From CAYGTS01 sp964352905 (GTDB lineage Bacteria > Pseudomonadota > Gammaproteobacteria > JAHCLG01): a DNA stretch of 26,435 nucleotides. The DNA is taken from the NCBI GenBank assembly GCA_964352905.1, contig CAYGTS010000022.1, positions 1-26,435 of the forward strand. Reading direction: 5' to 3'. Position numbers and translations under genes: made by a program. Under the pieces are notes generated by a model, which worked only from the letters and a program-made list of their open reading frames with translations, did not search any database and had not been told where the DNA came from. Of this stretch, positions 8,526 through 14,937 are shown piece by piece. Within the stretch, counting starts at the first letter, position 1, and every line of letters starts with the position of its first letter.

Positions 8526-10094
8526 TCATATGATACTCCCCACATACCATTCTGAAGCCACAGTTAACCCCATTTTTTTAAGAAAGTGACATTTCGGTCC
8601 ATCATGGGCGCCGCAAACAACAAGGACTTGCGCAGCTCCCCTTAACTTTGCGATTACTTTAATTTCTTGAACCAATTTAGATCCAATTGAATGCCACTCA
8701 GATTCATCAGCAACACAAAAATCATCGATCATTAAGGTTAGCCCACCAGGATTATAAACTTCTGGCGCTGGCATCAACTTGCCGATAATAAAACCAACGA
8801 TTTTTTGATGACAAGTAGCGGTAAGCATGATGTGGTGATTAGAGCCAAGTAACTCCTCAAACCATTTGGCCTGCGATAGCTCTGCAATATTGCCAGCATA
8901 TTTCCAAAATTGGGGTTGTGCTTTTTCGTAAGACAAACGTTTTTGATACGACATCTCGACCATGTGTTGTATATCGCTAGCTTTGGAAAGCCGAATACAG
9001 ACATCATCTTTAGCATTGTTCACCCTATTATTAATATCAAAGGTAAACACATTCATTGCATAAGGATCAGGATTTTCAGCATTTCTTAACTCATCCTCTG
9101 TTTTAAAAACCTCTCTATAATCTCCATGGGATACTTCGGATATAATTTTGCGCCAAAATTTTACGGCCTTTATATTTTCTGGCATTACAGCTATTGACCA
9201 TTTGCCAGGATGTTCTTTGAATATTTCTCTAGCAACTATGCTTGCAATACCTTTTCCTTGAAATTTAGCAAGAATGAAAAACTCCCCCATGTTCCAATCG
9301 ACGGGTTCAAGCAAATGCATTTTATCCAATAACACAAATCCCGCTATTTCATCCGCTACCTTTATTAAAAAAGCTTTCTCATTAGCATTTTCAAAATAAT
9401 GCTTAAAATCTATACATTCAAATAGCCCGCTCTCAGGGCATTCCCAGCCCATATAGGCTGTTCTATCATACACATAGAAACGTGCCATATTTTGAATGGT
9501 TGGGTAATCAGTAATTGTTGCGGGTAATAATCTAACATTAGGTACAAAACGTTTAATCAATAAATGATGGGGTTTACCGGCACCGCTACAATCTCCACTC
9601 ATTATAAAGTCAGCAATATGCTCAAAGCCTGCCTTCATGTAGACATGTTTGGCTCTAGGGTTATTGCTAGCAGGGTCTATTATAAATGTATCTACTTTAG
9701 AGTCGAAATCTCTTCTAAAAAAATCAAGAAATTCCGCTAATGTTTTGGCTCCATAACCTTTTCCAAAAAAATCTTTATCCCCAATCATATAATCGATGCC
9801 GTAAGTATGCCCTGTTTTTGAAAGGTGATTTAATTTAATATCATCGATATGGTCTTCTGCTGTTTCTTGTATCGTCATTAGCATTGCAAACGGATGACTA
9901 TCACAGTTTGCTATCCAATAAACATACTTGCCGTCACAATAATTCGAAGGTTCTTTTCTGCCATTAACAAAATTTAAAATATCGTCTTTATGGCCCTGCG
10001 TATTGTCCCAAAATTCCTGAACAAAAGGCTCCGAAAGCCAACCAAAAATAATATCAACGTGACTTACGTTGGCTTTTTCAAAATTAAAGCTCAT
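8526..10094 (-). CDS. Triple GNAT-domain acetyltransferase fusion
   Basis: A 522-residue protein with three consecutive GNAT (acetyl-CoA N-acetyltransferase) domains. Domain 1 (about 1-183) resembles aminoglycoside 6'-acetyltransferase / siderophore-type acetyltransferases (YGIDYMIGDKDFFGKGYG, then DPASNNPRAKHVYMKAGF). Domain 2 (about 185-345) has GEFFILAKFQGKGIAS followed by MPENIKAVKFWRKII. Domain 3 (about 350-522) has MIDDFCVADESEWHSIGSKL and HFLKKMGL; its acetyl-CoA loop is the least canonical. I start it at ATG 10094, preceded by GAGGA at 6 bp; an upstream in-frame ATG would add 16 residues without a ribosome site. It stands alone with its own promoter candidate. Substrate is unknown: small-molecule or antibiotic acetylation is possible for domain 1 but not demonstrable here. 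Confidence 0.85.
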   Translation of the reverse strand: MSFNFEKANVSHVDIIFGWLSEPFVQEFWDNTQGHKDDILNFVNGRKEPSNYCDGKYVYWIANCDSHPFAMLMTIQETAEDHIDDIKLNHLSKTGHTYGIDYMIGDKDFFGKGYGAKTLAEFLDFFRRDFDSKVDTFIIDPASNNPRAKHVYMKAGFEHIADFIMSGDCSGAGKPHHLLIKRFVPNVRLLPATITDYPTIQNMARFYVYDRTAYMGWECPESGLFECIDFKHYFENANEKAFLIKVADEIAGFVLLDKMHLLEPVDWNMGEFFILAKFQGKGIASIVAREIFKEHPGKWSIAVMPENIKAVKFWRKIISEVSHGDYREVFKTEDELRNAENPDPYAMNVFTFDINNRVNNAKDDVCIRLSKASDIQHMVEMSYQKRLSYEKAQPQFWKYAGNIAELSQAKWFEELLGSNHHIMLTATCHQKIVGFIIGKLMPAPEVYNPGGLTLMIDDFCVADESEWHSIGSKLVQEIKVIAKLRGAAQVLVVCGAHDGPKCHFLKKMGLTVASEWYVGSII

Positions 10095-10127
10095 GTTTTT
10101 CCTCAAATAAATTTTTTGCATCATAGC

Positions 10128-10157
10128 ATTATAAAATAGCACTAAAAAATTTTTTAA
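10128..10157 (-). promoter_or_regulatory. Candidate promoter of the triple-GNAT gene
   Basis: A perfect -10 hexamer TATAAT lies on the minus strand at 10128-10133, 34 bp upstream of the chosen ATG. The -35 region is only an A-rich TAAAAA-like stretch, so the call rests mainly on the -10 box and on the nearby GAGGA ribosome site. Confidence 0.4.
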
Positions 10158-10222
10158 GCTTTATTGCCTCTTCATTAAATAACGCAAGCCACTCCTCACG
10201 ATAGGGTACCACTTCAATGATT

Positions 10223-10441
10223 TGCTTTTTGTATCTATTCAGCAAGTTTGAAGGTGAATTCACCGATAACGTTCAGATTTGGCGATAAAAACGGCGAAAA
10301 TATTTTTGAGAAAGCGCAGTGTATGAGTTATACATGAGCATTTCGATAAAAGATTTTCGCCGTTTTTAGCCCAAACGCCAGTCCTCGCGAAAGCGGGGAT
10401 CAGGGCGTTCCCATCTACAGGGTGAATAGTTATTGCTCTTT
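10223..10441 (-). mobile_element. MITE copy 4: older, variant copy with a nested hairpin
   Basis: The element runs from 10231 to 10433 (203 bp), flanked by near-identical 8-bp duplications TGCTTTTT (10223-10230) and TGCTCTTT (10434-10441). Its ends, GTATCTATTCA and (reverse complement) ATAACTATTCACCC, are diverged versions of the family termini. The central core (about 10267-10375) is nearly identical to the young copies except for a matched pair of changes in the two 15-bp internal arms. Between GCCCAAA and GGGCGTTCCC it carries about 27 extra bases (10376-10402) that form a GC-rich hairpin with a GAAA loop. Apart from this element, the 305-bp gap between ribB and the GNAT gene contains nothing I can name. 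Confidence 0.85.
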
Positions 10442-10448
10442 TTATCCA

Positions 10449-11072
10449 TCATGTTTCCATTTCTAATAAATAATTCACTAAGCTTGCAATATCAATCACG
10501 GGATAATTGTGCGCTTTAGCAAATGCATATGCAGTTTGGCGATCAGCGACACTACCATCATCATTCATTAGCTCACATATTACCGCTGCCGGTTTTAAAT
10601 TAGCAAGGGAAGTTAATTCAATTGCCGCTTCAGTATGGCCCTGACGTTTCCTCACACCACCTGGATCAGCACATAAGGGAAAAATATGCCCTGGACGCGC
10701 CAAATCTGAGGGTTTTGCAGTATCTGTAATCGTTGCTAAAACGGTTTTGACACGATCGCTCGCTGATATGCCGGTGGAGTTCAAATGCGCACAATCAATC
10801 GATACCGTGAATGCGGTTTTATGCAAGCCCGTATTTTCTGCAACCATGGGTGGTAAATCGAGTTTTTCACAAAGGCTTTTTGATAAACACAGGCAAACAA
10901 TACCACTACAATAACGAATGAGCATCGCCATCTTTTCGACTGTTATTTTTTCAGCAGCAATGATAATGTCCGCTTCATTTTCACGTGTGAGATCATCAAA
11001 AACCATCACCGGCGTGCCTATTTTAAATGCAGCAACAGCTTGATCAATTGGCGTTAGATTGAGTGTTAACAT
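10449..11072 (-). CDS. ribB: 3,4-dihydroxy-2-butanone 4-phosphate synthase
   Basis: Converts ribulose 5-phosphate to 3,4-dihydroxy-2-butanone 4-phosphate plus formate, the four-carbon branch of riboflavin synthesis. The 207-residue protein has the family signatures: DDLTRENEADI at 26-36 (acidic Mg-binding loop), HLNSTGISASDRVKTV near 96-111, RPGHIFPL at 126-133, GHTEA at 145-149 (catalytic His146) and ELMNDDG near 166-172. It is the stand-alone RibB form: there is no GTP cyclohydrolase II domain, and the length is near E. coli RibB (217). The start ATG is preceded by AGAGGAG at 8 bp. The upstream leader carries an FMN riboswitch, so expression should fall when FMN is abundant. Other riboflavin genes are not in the window. 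Confidence 0.95.
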   Translation of the reverse strand: MLTLNLTPIDQAVAAFKIGTPVMVFDDLTRENEADIIIAAEKITVEKMAMLIRYCSGIVCLCLSKSLCEKLDLPPMVAENTGLHKTAFTVSIDCAHLNSTGISASDRVKTVLATITDTAKPSDLARPGHIFPLCADPGGVRKRQGHTEAAIELTSLANLKPAAVICELMNDDGSVADRQTAYAFAKAHNYPVIDIASLVNYLLEMET

Positions 11073-11114
11073 GAAATGCTCCTCTTAGAATACATTTCAG
11101 GACGGCATGAAGTT

Positions 11115-11134
11115 GCCTGTGATAACTCACAAGC
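11115..11134 (-). promoter_or_regulatory. Expression-platform hairpin between FMN aptamer and ribB
   Basis: GCTTGTGA and TCACAGGC pair (one G-U) around a GTTA loop, just 3' of the aptamer and about 30 bases before the ribB Shine-Dalgarno. There is no T-run after it, so control is more likely at translation initiation than by a classic terminator. Confidence 0.4.
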
Positions 11135-11137
11135 CAA

Positions 11138-11275
11138 TCCATCTTCTTTCATCCAGACTATAACTGTCGGCTCTGGCATTTAACCAGATCTGCTGATCTA
11201 ATTTTCATTAGCGCTCGCGGGCTCATAACTATACTATTTACCGCCGGTCAGGAATTTCACCTTGCCCTGAAGATG
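11138..11275 (-). ncRNA. FMN riboswitch (RFN element) of ribB
   Basis: Read on the minus strand, the leader contains the conserved RFN segments in order: AGGGCAAGGTGAAATTCC, ACCGGCGGTAAA, AGCCCGCGAGCG, then after a variable stem GAGCCGACAGT and, closing the junction, GGATGAAAGAAGAT. These match the FMN aptamer core closely. It lies about 65 bases upstream of ribB on the same strand, the expected position. Confidence 0.95.
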
Positions 11276-11317
11276 GGCTTAGCTTAAGCATTCGTATTGG
11301 TTTTTTCAAGCGTAGAA

Positions 11318-11346
11318 TGTCAATGACTGTGTGATTTTAAATTATA
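11318..11346 (-). promoter_or_regulatory. Promoter region of the FMN riboswitch-ribB transcript
   Basis: Two partial signals lie upstream of the aptamer on the minus strand: a perfect TATAAT (11341-11346) without a good -35, and a perfect TTGACA (11318-11323) without a good -10 at 17-18 bp. One of them probably drives ribB; the sequence alone does not decide. Confidence 0.3.
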
Positions 11347-11394
11347 GAGTAAGTTGATCCAGCATAGGAGGATATCATTGCTCAAGGCATACTT

Positions 11395-11431
11395 AAGCCT
11401 GATAACCTCGCTTATCAGTCCTTTAATTTTG
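11395..11431 (+). repeat. 37-bp hairpin repeat, left copy (diverged terminator)
   Basis: AAGCCTGATAA and TTATCAGTCCTT form an imperfect stem around CCTCGC, followed by TTTAATTTTG. It matches the strong hairpin at 13995-14031 at about 32 of 37 positions in the same orientation. The mismatches here weaken the stem, so it may be a decayed terminator. The rest of the 557-bp gap between ribB and the effector-like gene holds the riboswitch leader and the promoter at 11567; I see nothing else. Confidence 0.55.
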
Positions 11432-11566
11432 ACTGGCATGGCCCGGAAGAAATCTAGTAGTAAGTTGGGTTGGTTTACCTGAAGTTCTATTTTTTACACA
11501 ATATTGCTCAAACAAACAAATCCCATCTTTAAAAATATACAACTTTCATGTGGTTACAAATGTAAG

Positions 11567-11595
11567 TTGATTAATTGGATTAACGTCGGTACAAT
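11567..11595 (+). promoter_or_regulatory. Sigma-70 promoter of the EspL-like gene
   Basis: TTGATT (11567-11572), a 17-bp spacer, and TACAAT (11590-11595) make a good consensus promoter 34 bp upstream of the ATG at 11630. The ribosome-binding site before that ATG is weak. Confidence 0.6.
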
Positions 11596-11629
11596 ATAGC
11601 TAATATAATAAAAATAAGATAACCCTGTT

Positions 11630-13123
11630 ATGCCGTCAAGTAATAAATACCTGCGCATATTCCAAGGAGGTGATTCATTTTTAGGAGATAGTTGTAAATA
11701 TGCGCGAAACAACAGTACTACTAAGGCTAATTTGAATGGTCAGCATGATGTTTGGTGCCGGCATTTAGCGTATTTGTGGATTGAACTAGCAAATCAAAAA
11801 GATCGTTATCAGCGATTAGCTCATATTGAACAATTTAAATCTCGCGCACAACAATTAGATCGAACTGGCGAAATATCTAGTAATGAACATTCACTTACCA
11901 TCGATTATCATCTTTTAGGTGATTTACTCACAAAAACCGCAAACAATATGCTGGTGCAAGGCGTTAATCAATGTCATTTTTTGCTAGGCACTGAAAATCA
12001 TGCCTTAGCAATATTACTCAAGCGTAAAACGGATGAGGAAGGTAATGAATATTGGGTACTCAACTATTATGATCCTAATCAAACGTTATCACATTACCGC
12101 TTCGTTTGTGCTAGTTCTGAAAAGTTAGCCGCTGTTGCAGAAAAATTAATTCATCATTGGGATAGTAAAAATCAAGCTTATTTCCCTACAGCACCTGCGA
12201 TTACTATGGCGCAAGAAGAATCAGTAACTCCACGAATTTTGCCACAACTTGAAGAATTACCTGAGCGAGAATTATCACAAAAAATGTTGCAGGGGTTGCT
12301 CTATTTATCGTTGAAATATGGTAATGCAGAAAATACGTCATATTATTTAAATAAAATATTAGCCCTTTCATTACCATCAGTAGAAAAATTTAAACTTTTA
12401 CAAGCAAGATCTGAGTTAAATTTATCGGGATTGTATGAAGCATTAAAAAATGGCCATATTAAAGCGACTCAAATCTATCTTAATACTATTTTAACAGCAA
12501 CCGTATTATCAGAAGAAGAAAAATATAAATTACTTGTAACTACTCACTCCGTAGCAGGGAACGCCCATATTTGGGCTAAAAACAGCGAAAATCTTTTATC
12601 GAAATGCTCATGTATAACTCATACACTGCGCTTTCTCAAAAATATTTTCGCTATTTTTATCGCCAAATCTGAACGTTCTGGTAAATATAAAGCTAAAGGG
12701 GGTGAGCAGATACAATTACTTTTAACCAAATGGATATTCTCTGGCTTAGTCAGAGCATTACAAAATGATCAAGCAGCCGTTATCACAGCTTACGTTGCAA
12801 CCGTGCTCGCCACAGGTAATCTATCGTTTGAACACAAAATGGATTTACTGACAGTTCGAAATTGGCTCCACTATCCTAAAACAAAATTTTTCCATTGTGG
12901 TGACAGTATTGATGTAACACCACATTCTGAGGCAATTCAAGCCTATGCTGATGCTTTAGTTAGTTCTCAAAAATTGCCTGATCGCGATATTAAAACCCTA
13001 ATGAAAAAACTTGCACCTAAAAATTATAATGACTTTATTAAGCAAGCAAAAAAAGCATTCGAAAGAAATCACATCAAAACAAATCATGACCATGTGACCT
13101 ACTACGGAGCAGTAGCTCCTTAA
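11630..13123 (+). CDS. EspL/OspD (ShET2)-like cysteine protease effector candidate with MITE-encoded insert
   Basis: A 497-residue protein, the only plus-strand gene. The N-terminal part shows GQHDVWCRHLAYLW with Cys43, NHALAILL with His124, and NYYDPNQ with Asp148. This order and spacing match the triad I recall for E. coli EspL (Cys47, His131, Asp153), a type III effector that cleaves host RHIM proteins. The C-terminal half has ankyrin-like repeats of the ShET2/OspD kind (SGLYEALKNGHIKATQIYL, SGLVRALQNDQAAVITAYV). Residues about 303-362 are encoded by a 178-bp MITE in its one open frame; removing the element and one duplication restores KYKLLLTKWIFSGLVRALQN and the repeat rhythm. No signal peptide is visible. 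Delivery by a secretion system and a host target are inference. A weak ribosome site precedes ATG 11630. It could be inactive if the insert disturbs folding. Confidence 0.65.
   Translation: MPSSNKYLRIFQGGDSFLGDSCKYARNNSTTKANLNGQHDVWCRHLAYLWIELANQKDRYQRLAHIEQFKSRAQQLDRTGEISSNEHSLTIDYHLLGDLLTKTANNMLVQGVNQCHFLLGTENHALAILLKRKTDEEGNEYWVLNYYDPNQTLSHYRFVCASSEKLAAVAEKLIHHWDSKNQAYFPTAPAITMAQEESVTPRILPQLEELPERELSQKMLQGLLYLSLKYGNAENTSYYLNKILALSLPSVEKFKLLQARSELNLSGLYEALKNGHIKATQIYLNTILTATVLSEEEKYKLLVTTHSVAGNAHIWAKNSENLLSKCSCITHTLRFLKNIFAIFIAKSERSGKYKAKGGEQIQLLLTKWIFSGLVRALQNDQAAVITAYVATVLATGNLSFEHKMDLLTVRNWLHYPKTKFFHCGDSIDVTPHSEAIQAYADALVSSQKLPDRDIKTLMKKLAPKNYNDFIKQAKKAFERNHIKTNHDHVTYYGAVAP
12528..12721 (+). 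mobile_element. MITE copy 1, inserted in frame in the EspL-like gene
   Basis: A 178-bp element (12536-12713) flanked by perfect 8-bp duplications AATTACTT (12528-12535 and 12714-12721). It starts GTAACTACTCACTCC and ends in the inverted counterpart of GTATCTGCTCACCCC. It differs from copy 2 at about one base, inside the second internal arm (CGCTA where others have CGCTG). Element plus duplication is 186 bp, 62 codons, and the frame entered (GTA ACT ACT CAC) has no stop. It has no open frame of its own that resembles a transposase. Confidence 0.95.
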
Positions 13124-13169
13124 TTTAAAGTGAATTAACAAAAAAACGGTTTTTCAATGTTCCTATATA

Positions 13170-13363
13170 GTTAAATGGTATCTGCTCACCCCCTTTAGCT
13201 TTATATTTACCAGAACATTCAGATTTGGCGATAAAAACAGCGAAAATATTTTTGAGAAAGCGCAGTGTATGAGTTATACATGAGCATTTCGATAAAAGAT
13301 TTTCGCTGTTTTTAGCCCAAATATGGGCGTTCCCTGCTACGGAGTGAGTAGTTACGTTAAATG
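13170..13363 (-). mobile_element. MITE copy 3, just downstream of the EspL-like gene
   Basis: A 178-bp element (13178-13355) in inverse orientation to copy 1, flanked by perfect 8-bp duplications GTTAAATG (13170-13177 and 13356-13363). It differs from copy 2 at about one base (AACATTCAG against AACGTTCAG). It fills most of the gap between the two converging genes. Confidence 0.95.
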
Positions 13364-13390
13364 TAAAATGATAATAAACTAATACCCTAA

Positions 13391-13921
13391 TTACCTTGCT
13401 TTTAATGGGTGACCTAATAATTTACCCAAAATTTCTATTGGATAAATATATTCACCCGCAGCCGCAAAATTAACCGGCATACTATTAATTGTTTCAAAAA
13501 CTTGATCCAAATTGATTGTGTTGCTGTAGTATGATGAATCATCAATACAGCTATCAGCGCAGCATTTAAAATCATTCATATGGCCTAGAATTTTCCGATC
13601 GACAGTGTTACAGAAATCAATTGGATGATTAAATAAATCATCAATTTTTTTAGCCCAATCAGAGAGTTCATGATTATACAAAAATTTTTTGAGCAAAATG
13701 CTAATATATTCTGGAATAGCAGCTGCACCCCCTGCTTCGGTGTAAGGAATAAAGAAAGTAAATGTCGATTGCGCATGAGTGGCCATTGCAATTTTTTTGC
13801 GATTAACTCGGATCAGATCGATAAACCAATCATCTAGCGGATGAGTAACAAGAGATGGTTCTGCTAATGTCGTAATACGGCAGTCTTTAGCATATTTTTT
13901 TGTCAGTCTAAATTGTCGCAT
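13391..13921 (-). CDS. DUF6933-type hypothetical protein
   Basis: A 176-residue soluble protein whose beginning, MRQFRLTKKYAKDC followed by DDWFIDLIRVNRKKIAM, resembles the DUF6933 family (small proteins with a 'QFRLTKKLAK ... DWFxDLxRVxRRK' N-terminus and a phage- or TA-like distribution, as I recall). I know no function. There is no signal peptide or membrane segment; the C-terminal half has a few cysteines (CCADSC) without a clear metal motif. A GAGGA ribosome site lies 19 bases upstream of the ATG, better placed for an overlapping 8-codon frame starting at an ATG 14 bases upstream of it. It lies upstream of MITE copy 3 and downstream of the AbiE terminator, so it is probably its own transcription unit. 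Confidence 0.7.
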   Translation of the reverse strand: MRQFRLTKKYAKDCRITTLAEPSLVTHPLDDWFIDLIRVNRKKIAMATHAQSTFTFFIPYTEAGGAAAIPEYISILLKKFLYNHELSDWAKKIDDLFNHPIDFCNTVDRKILGHMNDFKCCADSCIDDSSYYSNTINLDQVFETINSMPVNFAAAGEYIYPIEILGKLLGHPLKAR

Positions 13922-13990
13922 TTTTAAATACCATTTTTATATCCTCGTTTTGAATGATGCACAATATTATTGAACATATCAATATCGATG

Positions 13991-14031
13991 AAAAAAGCCT
14001 GATAATCTCACTTATCAGGCTTTAAATTTTG
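13991..14031 (-). terminator. Rho-independent terminator after the AbiE operon
   Basis: A perfect 12-bp stem, AAAGCCTGATAA (13994-14005) and TTATCAGGCTTT (14012-14023), has a 6-base loop. On the minus strand it is followed by TTTTTT, a strong terminator for the abiEi-abiEii transcript. On the plus strand TTTAAATTTT follows, so it may also work from the other side. A diverged copy lies at 11395-11431. Confidence 0.85.
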
Positions 14032-14106
14032 CACCTCACAACCCATCGCTTGTGTTGCACCACAGTAAGTGACACCTTTGGACCGCTTTTGGAGTTTGAC
14101 CCTTAG

Positions 14107-14937
14107 TTAGTTTGTTTCTATCCCCTTCCATGGTTCACCAATTAGTTTTGGCAAAAAATCACGAAATAAAATTTTGTAAGCCTCTTCTAACTGATATGAG
14201 CCAACGTGACTTGGAGACAGCAAAGGCTTAATATCATTGGTGAAAATAGGACTCTTCTGTTTTAGTAACAAATTTTTTTCAAATTCTGCCTGCGATACCT
14301 GCGAGTTTTCCTCTTTCATATAGTGTTGAAAAATGTCGATGATGGTTTGAGTCTTCAAATCAGAAATTTGATGAGCAACATACCAAAAATCATACAAGTC
14401 TCTGCCCTTCTTACGTTGGTATAAAGCACGTAACTTTGTCGCTAATAATTCTTCTATTGAATAAGTAAGAATCATAGATTTTCCATTAAACCAGGGGCTA
14501 TTAACTTCAAATGTCTTTTTAACATGTGGTTGTACCGAAAAATGTTCGCGTGTATTAATTTCAATTTTAACTTTTCGGCTAATGATTGGTTCTACCTCCG
14601 TAGTAAAGCGATAATTAAGCGTAAAACGCCCTTGGTTTTGCTTCCAACTTGGGTTTCCCAACCAATGATCTAAACAATCACGTATTGCTGTAACGGTTTT
14701 TCCTATCGGCTCCGCCTTTGCTTGAACAAAATCCAAGTCTTCACTGAAGCGCCCTGCCCTTTCGAAAAATAATTTATGTAAGGCCGTGCCGCCACGAAAA
14801 ATTAAACATTCACTAATTAATGGGTTTTGATATAGCTCACATATTGCACGCGACAAGACAAGATCATGCTCGACTTGATCAGGAGTACTCCAAGGAGCAA
14901 TGCTGCGCCAATCGATAATATCTGCTTGAGGGATCAT
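14107..14937 (-). CDS. abiEii: AbiEii-type nucleotidyltransferase toxin
   Basis: A 276-residue member of the AbiEii/DUF1814 nucleotidyltransferase family, the toxin of type IV-like toxin-antitoxin and abortive-infection systems. All four family motifs are visible: the nucleotidyltransferase GG-S core FRGGTALHKLFF (48-58) with RFSEDLDF (63-70), a third motif in KVKIEINT, and the fourth in SIEELLATKLRALYQRKKGRDLYDF split around residue 165. In known AbiE systems it is bacteriostatic and modifies nucleic acid, with tRNA 3'-end modification shown for relatives. Its ATG overlaps the antitoxin stop (ATGA, 14934-14937), so translation is coupled. It looks complete, with catalytic residues intact. 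Followed by a strong terminator. Confidence 0.9.
   Translation of the reverse strand: MIPQADIIDWRSIAPWSTPDQVEHDLVLSRAICELYQNPLISECLIFRGGTALHKLFFERAGRFSEDLDFVQAKAEPIGKTVTAIRDCLDHWLGNPSWKQNQGRFTLNYRFTTEVEPIISRKVKIEINTREHFSVQPHVKKTFEVNSPWFNGKSMILTYSIEELLATKLRALYQRKKGRDLYDFWYVAHQISDLKTQTIIDIFQHYMKEENSQVSQAEFEKNLLLKQKSPIFTNDIKPLLSPSHVGSYQLEEAYKILFRDFLPKLIGEPWKGIETN

Noticed and set aside
11660..11680. Very strong Shine-Dalgarno-like AAGGAGGTGATTC inside the EspL-like gene
   Set aside because: No start codon follows at a usable distance; it simply encodes QGGDS. It might cause pausing but does not define a gene start.
12536..12713. A Rickettsia palindromic element
   Set aside because: In-frame insertion is similar, but the 178-bp length, GTAA-type inverted ends and clean 8-bp duplications point to a transposase-mobilised MITE.
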